DNA of 5,493 nt from Actinomycetes bacterium (GCA_021816565.1 JAKAXN010000320.1:1-5493); one strand, 5' to 3'. Positions 1-5,493 are shown, numbered from the stretch's first letter. The notes: generated from the letters alone by a model not told the origin. A program made the numbers and translations.

Positions 1-47
1 ATGGTGGCGACCGGGTCCTCGACGCTGTAGATGATCTGTTCGTACAC
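1..47 (-). CDS. Enoyl-CoA hydratase/isomerase (crotonase) family protein, N-terminal fragment cut by window edge
   Basis: Only the first 15 codons lie in the window. Reading leftwards from a GTG at 47-45, the peptide is MYEQIIYSVEDPVAT, which matches the usual opening of crotonase-fold enoyl-CoA hydratases (typically a YE-x-I-x-Y-x-V-x-DPVATITLNRP pattern, by recall). These enzymes hydrate or isomerise acyl-CoA thioesters in the cytoplasm. An in-frame GTG at 65-63 would add six residues (MQVSGS), and neither start has a good Shine-Dalgarno sequence; 47 is preferred because the peptide then begins at the family's normal position. The frame is closed upstream by the alcohol dehydrogenase stop at 93-95, so it cannot extend further. 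It lies 45 bases downstream of that gene on the same strand, suggesting one operon. The catalytic part is outside the window, so the family call rests on a short stretch only. Confidence 0.55.
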   Translation of the reverse strand, partial: MYEQIIYSVEDPVAT

Positions 48-92
48 GGACCCCGATACTTGCACCCGGGCCCGGCGGCCGCCCGGATCGGC

Positions 93-1142
93 CTACGGGA
101 CGACCACGGCCCGGCCCTCCAGCCGCCCGGCGGCCAGGTCCCGGTAGGCGTCGAGGGCCCGCTCCAGCGGGTAGGTGGTGAGGGTCGGGGTGAGCAGACC
201 CCGGGCCCCCAGCTCCAGCACCTCGATCAGCTCCTGGCGGGTCCCCCAGTAGGTCGTCTGGACCGACACCTCGTAGGCGATGCCGAAGAAGCTGACCGCC
301 AGGGTGCCGCCGGCGATGCCGACGACGGTCAGGTCGCCGAGCATGCGGGCCGAGGCGGCGGCGGTCTGGAGGGTCTCGTCGGAGCCGACGAAGTCCAAGA
401 CCGCGTCCGCTCCCCGCCCCCCGGTGATCCGGCGGATCTCGCCGGCCGCGGCCGGGCCGGCCGGCACCACCTCGTGGGCCCCGACCTCCCGGGCCAGCTC
501 CAGCGCCTCCGGCCGGCTGTCCACCGCCACCACCCTCGCCGCGGTGGTGGCCCGCAGGATCTGCACCGCCATGTGGCCCAGTCCGCCCACCCCGATCACC
601 ACCGCGGTGGCGGTGGGATCCAGCTTGGGCCACGACCGGCGGATGGCGTGGTAGGGGGTGAGCCCGGCGTCGGTCAGGGGGGCGGCCTGGTGCGGCTCCA
701 GGCCGGCCGGCAGCGGGACCAGGTGGCGGGCGTCGGGCACCAGCATCAGCTCCGCCATGCCGCCGTCCATCCCCAGTCCGCCCCCGCCGCCGGGCACCGG
801 GGCGCCCAGCGGGTTCTCGCAGTAGTTCTCGTAGCCGGCCCGGCACCGGTCGCAGGTTCCGCACCCCCACGGGCCGTGCACGGCCACCGCCTGGCCCACC
901 TCCACGCCGGTCACCCCCGGTCCGAGGGCGTGGACCCAGCCGGCGTTCTCGTGGCCGAGGGTGAAGGGCATGTTCCACGGCAGACCGGTGGATCCGTCGA
1001 AGTCGTGCATTATGTGCAGGTCGGAGTGGCACACGCCGGCCCCGCCGATGCGGATCACCACCTGGCCCGGGCCGGGTTCGGGGTCGGGCACCTCGAGCAG
1101 CTGCGGTTCGTTCTTCCACTCGGTGAACCTGAGGGCGCGCAT
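93..1142 (-). CDS. Zinc-dependent NAD-type alcohol dehydrogenase (ADH-A-like, medium-chain dehydrogenase/reductase family)
   Basis: A 349-residue cytoplasmic medium-chain alcohol dehydrogenase, expected to oxidise alcohols to aldehydes or ketones (or the reverse) with NAD. The catalytic zinc ligands are visible: C38 in GVCHSD, H64-E65 in the GHE motif, and D158 in LTDAGLTPYHA, which stands where many relatives have Cys. The structural zinc loop has four cysteines at 94, 97, 100 and 108. The Rossmann fold starts near 181 with GVGGLG (184-189), and the acidic D208 at the end of the second strand favours NAD over NADP. Overall spacing and motifs (GPWGCG, LTDAGLTPYHA, YWGTR, GR-VVVP end) resemble Rhodococcus ruber ADH-A from memory, and length is normal. 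Residues 115-128 are a Gly-rich loop that seems longer than in that relative. The ATG at 1142 gives the family N-terminus (MRALRFTE); the frame stays open upstream but has no other suitable start. The true substrate cannot be read from sequence. Confidence 0.93.
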   Translation of the reverse strand: MRALRFTEWKNEPQLLEVPDPEPGPGQVVIRIGGAGVCHSDLHIMHDFDGSTGLPWNMPFTLGHENAGWVHALGPGVTGVEVGQAVAVHGPWGCGTCDRCRAGYENYCENPLGAPVPGGGGGLGMDGGMAELMLVPDARHLVPLPAGLEPHQAAPLTDAGLTPYHAIRRSWPKLDPTATAVVIGVGGLGHMAVQILRATTAARVVAVDSRPEALELAREVGAHEVVPAGPAAAGEIRRITGGRGADAVLDFVGSDETLQTAAASARMLGDLTVVGIAGGTLAVSFFGIAYEVSVQTTYWGTRQELIEVLELGARGLLTPTLTTYPLERALDAYRDLAAGRLEGRAVVVP

Positions 1143-1196
1143 GGTGAAACGGTAGGCGCCTGGAAAGCCGGTGGCTGGTTCTGGCAACTTTGGGGC
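1143..1196. promoter_or_regulatory. Divergent intergenic region between dehydrogenase and response regulator, with candidate promoters
   Basis: These 54 bases must hold both promoters. For the leftward dehydrogenase, TACCGT (1154-1149, minus strand) fits the actinobacterial TAnnnT -10 pattern and ends six bases before the ATG; no Shine-Dalgarno sequence exists in between, so transcription would start at or next to the ATG and give a leaderless mRNA. A -35 element 17 bases further up (CAGCCA, 1177-1172) is poor. A perfect 8-base palindrome, AGGCGCCT (1154-1161), abuts that -10 element and could be a protein site. For the rightward regulator, CAACTT (1185-1190) is similarly placed six bases before its ATG but matches -10 poorly, and only a weak GGGG precedes the start. 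TGG recurs at 1172, 1176, 1182 and 1191, loosely like the direct repeats bound by OmpR-type regulators. All of this is inference from short patterns. Confidence 0.35.
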
Positions 1197-1871
1197 ATGC
1201 GGGCCCTGGTCGTGGAGGACGAAGCCCGCCTGGCCGAGTTGCTCCGCCGGGGACTCGGGCGCGAGGGCTACCAGGTGGACGTGGCCTCCGACGGGCGGGC
1301 CGGCCTGAAGCAGGCGGTCGGGGGGCGCTACGACGCCATCGTCCTCGACGCCATGCTGCCCGGGGTGGACGGGTTCGAGTTCTGCCGCCTGCTGCGGGCC
1401 GGGGACGACTGGACGCCGGTGCTGATGCTGACCGCCCGCGACAGCGTCACCGACCGGATCCGGGGCCTGGACGCCGGGGCCGACGACTACCTGACCAAGC
1501 CGTTCGAGTTCGGCGAGCTGACCGCCCGGCTGAGGGCCCTGGCCCGGCGGGGCTGGACCTCGAGGGAGGCGCCCGTCGAGGTCGGGGACCTCCGGCTGGA
1601 CCCGGTGTCGATGACCGTCACCCGGGCGGAGGTGCCCGTCGAGCTGACGGCCAAGGAGCTGGCCGTGCTCGAGCTGCTCATGCGCCACGCCGGGCAGGTC
1701 CTGACCCGCACCCGCATCCTCGACGAGGTGTGGGACTTCGCCTCCTACCCGAACAGCAACGTGGTGGACCAGTACGTGGGATACCTGAGGCGCAAGGTGG
1801 ACAAGCCCTTCGGCCGCTCCGACATCGAGACGGTCCGCGGGTTCGGCTACCGGCTGCGCAAGCAGGCCTGA
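1197..1871 (+). CDS. OmpR/PhoB-family DNA-binding response regulator
   Basis: A 224-residue cytoplasmic response regulator of standard family length. The receiver domain (about 1-118) has the acidic pair E7-D8, phospho-acceptor D51 in the VLDAMLPGVDG segment, T79 and K101 in the YLTKPF motif. The C-terminal winged-helix domain (about 127-222) shows the usual LTAKEL-VLELLM stretch, the VVDQYVGYLRRK recognition helix and the VRGFGYRL hairpin. Phosphorylation by the downstream kinase should switch its binding to promoter DNA. The ATG at 1197 starts directly at the receiver (MRALVVEDE). The frame is open far upstream, but that part runs antisense to the dehydrogenase and has no domain sense. Its TGA (1869-1871) shares its last base with the kinase ATG, so the two are co-translated. 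The spacing signal before the ATG is weak, and leaderless translation is possible. Targets are unknown; its own operon and the divergent dehydrogenase are the natural candidates. Confidence 0.95.
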   Translation: MRALVVEDEARLAELLRRGLGREGYQVDVASDGRAGLKQAVGGRYDAIVLDAMLPGVDGFEFCRLLRAGDDWTPVLMLTARDSVTDRIRGLDAGADDYLTKPFEFGELTARLRALARRGWTSREAPVEVGDLRLDPVSMTVTRAEVPVELTAKELAVLELLMRHAGQVLTRTRILDEVWDFASYPNSNVVDQYVGYLRRKVDKPFGRSDIETVRGFGYRLRKQA

Positions 1872-3382
1872 TGCCCGGGCTGCGCCGCTCGAGCCTGCGG
1901 GTGCGCCTGGCCCTGGCCTGCACCGCGGTCGCCGCGGTGGTGGGGGCGGCCGGCCTCACCCTCTTCAACGCCCTGCTGCACCGGGGGGTGGCCGCGTCGG
2001 TGGACACCGTCTTGGTGGCGCGCTCCAACCGGGCGGTGCAGCTCTTTCGCGCCGACGGGCCGCCGGCGGCCGCCCCGGCGGCCCCGGCCGCGTCCTCAGG
2101 CGGCTCGCCGACCGGATCCGAGCGGCGCTCCGGCCGGGACGAGCCGGACTCCCTGACGGTCTACTACCGGCCGTCGGGGGCGCTGGCCTCCTCCTCCCCG
2201 CCCGCTTCGGGAGCCGATCTGCTCGGCGCCGAGCAGGTGGCGGACGCCCGGGTGCGGGTGCTGCACCTGACCGTGGTGTCCGACGGCCAGGAGCCGCTCC
2301 GGGTGATGGCCGTGCCGACCACCGGCCCGGGTGGCACCTGGGTCGTCGCGGTGGCCACCAGCCTGGTCCCGGCCACCGCCGGCGCCGACCGGGCGGTGCA
2401 CGACCTGGACATCGGACTGCTGGTCTTGCTCGTCCTGGTGGCGGTGGGCGCCTGGGCCCTGGCCGGCGCCGCCCTGCGGCCGGTCGAGCGCATGCGGGCC
2501 GACGCCGAGAAGCTGATCGAGACCGGGTCGTCGTCGTCGGTGCTCACCGTGGCCGCCACATCCGACGAGCTGGCCCGCCTGGGCCGGACCTTCAACCACC
2601 TGCTCCAACGCCTGCAGCGCTCCGCCGAGCGCCAGCGGGACCTGGTGGCCGACACCGGCCACGAGCTGCGCACCCCGCTCACGGTCCTGCGCACCGAGCT
2701 GGAACTGGCCGATTCGCCGGACCGGTCCCGGGAGGAGCTGGCCGACTCGATCCACCACGCCCGCCGGGAGGTGGAGCGCCTGTCGAAGCTGGCCGAGGAC
2801 ATGCTGTTCCTGGCCCGGGCCGACAGCGACGCCCCTCTGGTGCACATCGAGGCGGTGGATCTGGCGGAGGTGGTGACCGAGGTCGGCCGGGCCCAGCGGG
2901 CCCGGGCCGAGAGCCTGGGCGTGACCCTGGAGTCGGACCTGCCGGGCCCGCTGGTCGCCCCCGGCGACCACCAGGCGCTGCGCCGGGTGCTGGACAATCT
3001 GGTGGCCAACTCCCTGGCCGCCGTCGGGCCTGGGGGGCGGGTCCGGGTGGCGGCCGAGCGGAGGGGGGAGCGGGCCGCGCTGGTCGTCACCGACGACGGG
3101 CCGGGGTTCCCGCCCGGGTTCGTCGAACGGGCCTTCGACCGCTTCAGCCGGCCGGACACGGCCCGCCCGTCGGGTCGGGGCGGGGCCGGCCTGGGCCTGG
3201 CCATCGTCGCGGAGATCGCCCGGGCTCTGGGCGCGACCGTCACCGCCGGCAACGGGGAGGGTGGCGGGGCCCGGGTGGTGCTGGAGCTGCCCCTGAGCGG
3301 TCCCGACGCCGATCAGCGGCCGGGGGAGGGGCCCGACCGGCCCCCGGTGCCGGGGGTCAGAGGTGGCGCCGGAAGCGGATGA
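1871..3382 (+). CDS. Membrane sensor histidine kinase (HAMP-HisKA-HATPase), partner of the upstream regulator
   Basis: A 503-residue inner-membrane kinase of EnvZ/MprB-like layout. TM1 is about 11-35, followed by an extracytoplasmic sensor of about 143 residues (36-178) containing an Ala/Pro-rich stretch (64-75) and a polar Ser/Gly/Arg stretch (75-90). TM2 is 181-202, HAMP about 200-253, HisKA about 254-317 with phospho-acceptor H264 in DTGHELRTPL, and HATPase about 363-476. In the ATPase the N-box region is LDNLVANSLAAV (N376 and N380), the G1 box DDGPGFP (408-414), the F-box FVERAFDRF (417-425) and the G2 box GGAGLGL (437-443). The N-box lacks the K/R/H-aromatic pair usual for this kinase class. 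About 27 Pro/Gly-rich residues follow the ATPase, and the last nine codons overlap the end of the convergent acetyltransferase. The start shares one base with the regulator stop. The signal sensed is not recognisable. Confidence 0.94.
   Translation: MPGLRRSSLRVRLALACTAVAAVVGAAGLTLFNALLHRGVAASVDTVLVARSNRAVQLFRADGPPAAAPAAPAASSGGSPTGSERRSGRDEPDSLTVYYRPSGALASSSPPASGADLLGAEQVADARVRVLHLTVVSDGQEPLRVMAVPTTGPGGTWVVAVATSLVPATAGADRAVHDLDIGLLVLLVLVAVGAWALAGAALRPVERMRADAEKLIETGSSSSVLTVAATSDELARLGRTFNHLLQRLQRSAERQRDLVADTGHELRTPLTVLRTELELADSPDRSREELADSIHHARREVERLSKLAEDMLFLARADSDAPLVHIEAVDLAEVVTEVGRAQRARAESLGVTLESDLPGPLVAPGDHQALRRVLDNLVANSLAAVGPGGRVRVAAERRGERAALVVTDDGPGFPPGFVERAFDRFSRPDTARPSGRGGAGLGLAIVAEIARALGATVTAGNGEGGGARVVLELPLSGPDADQRPGEGPDRPPVPGVRGGAGSG
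2059..2095 (+). repeat. GC-rich low-complexity tract coding Ala/Pro in the kinase sensor domain
   Basis: A run made almost only of G and C, with repeated ccggcggcc/gccccggcg units. It encodes kinase residues of about 64-75, alternating Ala and Pro outside the membrane, probably a flexible linker rather than folded core. It could be a slippage-prone site, but I see no exact long repeat unit. Confidence 0.4.
2528..2539 (+). repeat. (TCG)4 microsatellite coding four serines in the kinase HAMP connector
   Basis: Four perfect TCG triplets encode S220-S223, in the connector between the two HAMP helices, where relatives usually carry a basic/hydrophobic segment (RLPVP-like, by recall). Gain or loss of a unit would keep the frame and change connector length. 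Confidence 0.6.
3339..3358. terminator. GC-rich hairpin at the convergent gene junction, possible bidirectional terminator
   Basis: The sequence is a near-perfect inverted repeat centred on 3348/3349: CCCCCGG and CCGGGGG arms pair completely, with one G-T wobble and one more G-C pair outside; sterically the loop would be GTGC. On the minus strand it begins in the acetyltransferase stop codon (3359-3357) and continues just after it, a good place for a terminator. On the plus strand it lies within the last kinase codons, before its stop. There is no T-tract in either direction, so it is not a classic intrinsic terminator, though T-poor hairpins are often proposed as terminators or 3' stabilisers in high-GC actinomycetes. 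Confidence 0.35.
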
Positions 3383-4049
3383 AGCTCTCCCCGCTGCGGG
3401 AGCTCATGTCGCCCTCCTCGACCCAGCCCAGGTGGTTGTAGAAGCCCCGGGCCTCCAGGTCGGGCGGCGTGACCAGCACCAGGTCCTCCACGCCGGCGGC
3501 CCGAGCCCGGGCCTCGGTCTCGGCGACCAGGGCCCGCCCGGCGCCGCTGCCCTGTCCCGAAGGGGCCACCATCAGGTGGGTGATCTCCCCGGTGGAGGGT
3601 TTTGGCGCCGGGGTCTCGGCGGCCGGGGCCGGTCCCCGCCGCCTGGTCAGCTGGTGCCACACCCCCCGGGCGTAGCGGGCTCCCCGGGTGACGATCAGGT
3701 CGCGGGCCAGGGGCGGGTCGACGAGGGCCCGCCCGGCCAGGCGGACGGCCAGCCCCGGGCCGGCCTGGCGCAGCATCCACCGGTAGTGGGCGGCCGGGTC
3801 CAGGCTGCCGAGCATCACCCCCAGCAGGCGCCCTTCGTCGTCCTCCGCGGCCAGGGCCAGGCCGGCCGGGCTGCGCACCCAGGCCCCGTGGTAGGCGGCC
3901 AGGAAGCCCGGTCCGAAACGGGAGAGGAACTCCATGCCGAGCACGTCGTGGTGGATGCCGGCGCTGTCGCGGGTGTCGGCCGGCCGCATGTCCCGGATGC
4001 GCACCGAGGCCCCCGCCGGTCCCGCCGCTGCGTCCGGGGTCCCGGTCAC
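3357..4049 (-). CDS. GNAT-family N-acetyltransferase
   Basis: A 230-residue cytoplasmic protein with the GNAT acetyl-CoA-binding fold. The N-terminal strand and helix (VRIRDMRPADT, about 16-26) are typical. Motif A is clear: ITHLMVAP strand (156-163), then Q166-x-x-G169-x-G171 as the pyrophosphate-binding loop and the helix after it. Motif B is LVLVTPP...ARGFYNHLGW (190-209), with the usual Tyr at 204. Between the first sheet (ending near 81) and motif A lies an unusually long 75-residue segment, Arg-rich and partly amphipathic, ending in a Pro/Ala linker (138-152). The acceptor substrate is unknown. The GTG at 4049 overlaps the hydrolase stop (GTGA), so translation is probably coupled; a later GTG (codon 16) or ATG (codon 21) would still keep the fold. 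The 3' end overlaps the convergent kinase gene by 26 bases. Confidence 0.88.
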   Translation of the reverse strand: MTGTPDAAAGPAGASVRIRDMRPADTRDSAGIHHDVLGMEFLSRFGPGFLAAYHGAWVRSPAGLALAAEDDEGRLLGVMLGSLDPAAHYRWMLRQAGPGLAVRLAGRALVDPPLARDLIVTRGARYARGVWHQLTRRRGPAPAAETPAPKPSTGEITHLMVAPSGQGSGAGRALVAETEARARAAGVEDLVLVTPPDLEARGFYNHLGWVEEGDMSSRSGESFIRFRRHL

Positions 4050-5452
4050 GGGGTGCTCTGGTTGGTCGGGGCGAAGGAGCAGCCGGGGGTGGGGGTGGCC
4101 GCCACCAGCGGCGGCACGGTGGGCAGCGGGGGCAGGCCCAGCACCGCCGGCTGGATGAAGTTGGCGATGGCGGTCTGCCCGGCGGCGTCGGGGTGCAGAT
4201 GGTCGCCGGAGTCGAACGGCGGGAACATGGCCGTCGGGTTGCACTGGCCGTTGTACACGTCGGCGGCCACCCGGGCGGTGTCGATCACCGCGTTGAACGC
4301 CCCGGACGTGCGGATCCAGTTGTCCACCGCGATCAGGTTGGCCTGGTCGGCCGGGCTCCAGTACTCGTCGGTGTCGGTGGCCCGGGGGAGGAGGGTCATG
4401 GCCACGATGGGCAGCCCGGCGGCGTGCGCCTGGCTGATCGCCTGCTGGTAGCCGGCGATCACCTCGGCGGCGGTGGCCCCGAACCACAGGTCGTTGGTGC
4501 CGAGCAGCATCACCACCTCCGACACCCCGGCCTGGCTGAGCACGTCGCGCTGCAGGCGCTCCACCCCCGGTGGGCCCCCGCCGGTGAGGGCGTCGGTGTG
4601 GACGCCCGGCGGGGCGGTCAGGGCGTTGGCCGTGATGGCCTCGTTGATGACGGCGACCCGCTGGGCCGGGGGCAGGGAGTCCACCCGCTTCTGGAGGATG
4701 TCGGTCCAGCGGGCGGAGCTGTTGAAACCGTCGGTGATGGAGTCGCCGATCACCACGATGCTGCCCCGGCCGGTGGTCTGCAGGGCGTCGACGGCGTCGA
4801 TGAAGCGCCTCCAGGGGCTGGGCGTACCGAAGCCGACCATGTTGGCGGCCGCGGTGGTGTTGCCCCGGCCGTTGGCCGTGAACCAGCCCTGCGGGGTGGT
4901 GCCGCAGCACGGGTGGAGGGTCACCAGGTCGGCGCCGCTGACCCACAGGCTGATGGCCAGGGTCTCGCCCCCGGTCACCGGCATGGGTATGGGGTCGGTG
5001 TAGGCCAGTCCGCCCACCGGGATGACCGTGGTGGGGGAGCCGTTGAAGGTCGCCTGGTGCGCCGCGGAGGCGTCGATGGCCGACCCGCCGGCGGAGGGGG
5101 CCACCGTGGCCGCCCCGATCTGCAGCGGGGCGTTGCCGAAGTAGTTGGACACCCGGAAGCGGATCTCCGAACCGGCGGTCTTGACCGTGGCCAGCTGGCG
5201 GACGGTGGCGTTGTCGATCTCCCCGTAGCCCCACGCCATGGTGGAACCCCACACGATCCGCCACACCGGGGGCGGGGCCGCGGTCGTGGAGGTGGTGGAG
5301 CTCGGCGGGTCGGCGGTGGTGGACACGCTGCCGGAGGTGACCGACGCCGCCGACGGCTTCGAGGTCGAGCTGCGGCCTGTGGTTACGTAGACGGCGGCAC
5401 CTGCGATGAGCGCCACCAGCGCCAGCAGCGCTATGCGGGTTGTTCTGGGCAT
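4046..5452 (-). CDS. Secreted or membrane-anchored SGNH/GDSL hydrolase
   Basis: A 468-residue extracytoplasmic hydrolase, likely acting on ester bonds. A basic start (MPRTTR) and hydrophobic segment (7-25) form a signal peptide or anchor, followed by a Ser/Thr-rich linker (28-62). A beta-rich N-terminal domain (about 63-225; RFRVSNYFGNAPLQIGAATVA) is typical of the two-domain actinobacterial SGNH family. The catalytic domain has block I GDSITDG (S238), block III GTND (N320) and block V DHLHP (D417, H420). Block II reads NEAITANAL: A275 stands where the oxyanion Gly normally sits, while N276 is kept. Adjacent cysteines 182-183 plus 404 and 458 could form disulfides. The tail after 440 is Pro-rich. 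The ATG at 5452 is forced, since an in-frame TGA lies three bases upstream; the GAGGA there touches the ATG and is too close for a normal ribosome site. It overlaps the acetyltransferase start. Substrate (polysaccharide acetyl ester, lipid or other) is unknown. Confidence 0.9.
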   Translation of the reverse strand: MPRTTRIALLALVALIAGAAVYVTTGRSSTSKPSAASVTSGSVSTTADPPSSTTSTTAAPPPVWRIVWGSTMAWGYGEIDNATVRQLATVKTAGSEIRFRVSNYFGNAPLQIGAATVAPSAGGSAIDASAAHQATFNGSPTTVIPVGGLAYTDPIPMPVTGGETLAISLWVSGADLVTLHPCCGTTPQGWFTANGRGNTTAAANMVGFGTPSPWRRFIDAVDALQTTGRGSIVVIGDSITDGFNSSARWTDILQKRVDSLPPAQRVAVINEAITANALTAPPGVHTDALTGGGPPGVERLQRDVLSQAGVSEVVMLLGTNDLWFGATAAEVIAGYQQAISQAHAAGLPIVAMTLLPRATDTDEYWSPADQANLIAVDNWIRTSGAFNAVIDTARVAADVYNGQCNPTAMFPPFDSGDHLHPDAAGQTAIANFIQPAVLGLPPLPTVPPLVAATPTPGCSFAPTNQSTP

Positions 5453-5455
5453 TCC

Positions 5456-5493
5456 TCAGTAGCCGCTGATGGGCGTGGGTGGTACGGGCTGGT
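5456..5493 (-). CDS. C-terminal end of an upstream gene (unknown product), cut by window edge
   Basis: The minus-strand frame entering from the right edge reads QPVPPTPISGY and stops with TGA at 5458-5456, three bases before the hydrolase ATG. Third-position GC is higher in this frame than in the other two on that strand, and a stop this close to the next start is typical of an operon. The Pro-rich tail is compatible with a secreted or envelope protein but is far too short to name. It could also be non-coding leader sequence. Confidence 0.4.
   Translation of the reverse strand, partial: QPVPPTPISGY

Noticed and set aside
1..30. ATG at position 1 opening a plus-strand reading frame
   Set aside because: It stops after nine codons, and the minus strand here fits a crotonase N-terminus.
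60..1196. Long open plus-strand frame running into the response regulator, as if the regulator had a 379-residue N-terminal extension
   Set aside because: It is antisense to the well-supported dehydrogenase, is low-complexity in composition and has no domain; open antisense frames are expected at this GC content.
1143..1688. Open minus-strand frame extending the dehydrogenase N-terminus by 182 residues
   Set aside because: It runs antisense to the regulator; the family N-terminus begins exactly at the ATG at 1142.
2028..2400. Twelve-base direct repeat CCGGGCGGTGCA near 2028 and 2389
   Set aside because: Both copies encode R-A-V-(Q/H) with common codons; chance similarity within one coding region is sufficient.
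2096..3252. Two long minus-strand frames opposite the histidine kinase
   Set aside because: Arg/Ser/Gly-rich translations without motifs, antisense to a kinase with all its conserved boxes.
3363..4451. 362-codon plus-strand frame opposite the acetyltransferase and hydrolase
   Set aside because: No recognisable motif and a His/Gly/Pro-biased composition typical of antisense frames in GC-rich genes.
4473..5003. 176-codon plus-strand frame
   Set aside because: Antisense to the hydrolase catalytic and N-terminal domains; no motif.
4050..5264. Upstream extension of the acetyltransferase frame by 405 codons, resembling a fusion protein
   Set aside because: It is an off-frame reading of the hydrolase gene; the GTG at 4049 overlapping the hydrolase stop is the natural start.

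Overview
The window is very GC-rich, with coding frames that strongly favour G or C at third codon positions, GTG starts, sparse Shine-Dalgarno signals and tightly packed or overlapping genes. This points to a high-GC actinomycete-type bacterium (Actinomycetota). The alcohol dehydrogenase resembles the Rhodococcus ADH-A family from memory, which fits. No genus can be assigned. There is no sign of mobile elements, RNA genes or CRISPR.

Layout. (1) Positions 1-1142, minus strand: a complete zinc-dependent, NAD-type alcohol dehydrogenase (1142 to 93), followed in the same direction by the first codons of what looks like an enoyl-CoA hydratase/crotonase cut off by the left edge. (2) Positions 1143-1196: a 54-base divergent intergenic region with a possible leaderless promoter for the dehydrogenase and an 8-base palindrome. 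(3) Positions 1197-3382, plus strand: a two-component system, an OmpR/PhoB-type response regulator and a membrane sensor histidine kinase whose stop and start codons share one base. (4) Positions 3357-5458, minus strand: a probable upstream gene (only its last codons visible), a secreted or membrane-anchored SGNH/GDSL hydrolase, and a GNAT acetyltransferase that starts inside the hydrolase stop codon (GTGA overlap). The kinase and the acetyltransferase converge and overlap tail to tail by 26 bases, with a strong GC hairpin at the junction.

How they may work together. The dehydrogenase plus crotonase pair suggests a catabolic operon for alcohols or acyl compounds. The divergent two-component system shares its upstream region and could control it, but nothing in the sequence proves this. 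The hydrolase-acetyltransferase pair is translationally coupled and joins an extracytoplasmic esterase-type enzyme with a cytoplasmic acyl-transfer enzyme; the substrate is unknown. All complete genes belong to known families. I did not find a convincing undescribed system; the points worth a second look are residue departures (GDSL block II, kinase N-box), the convergent overlap hairpin, and the coupled hydrolase-GNAT unit.
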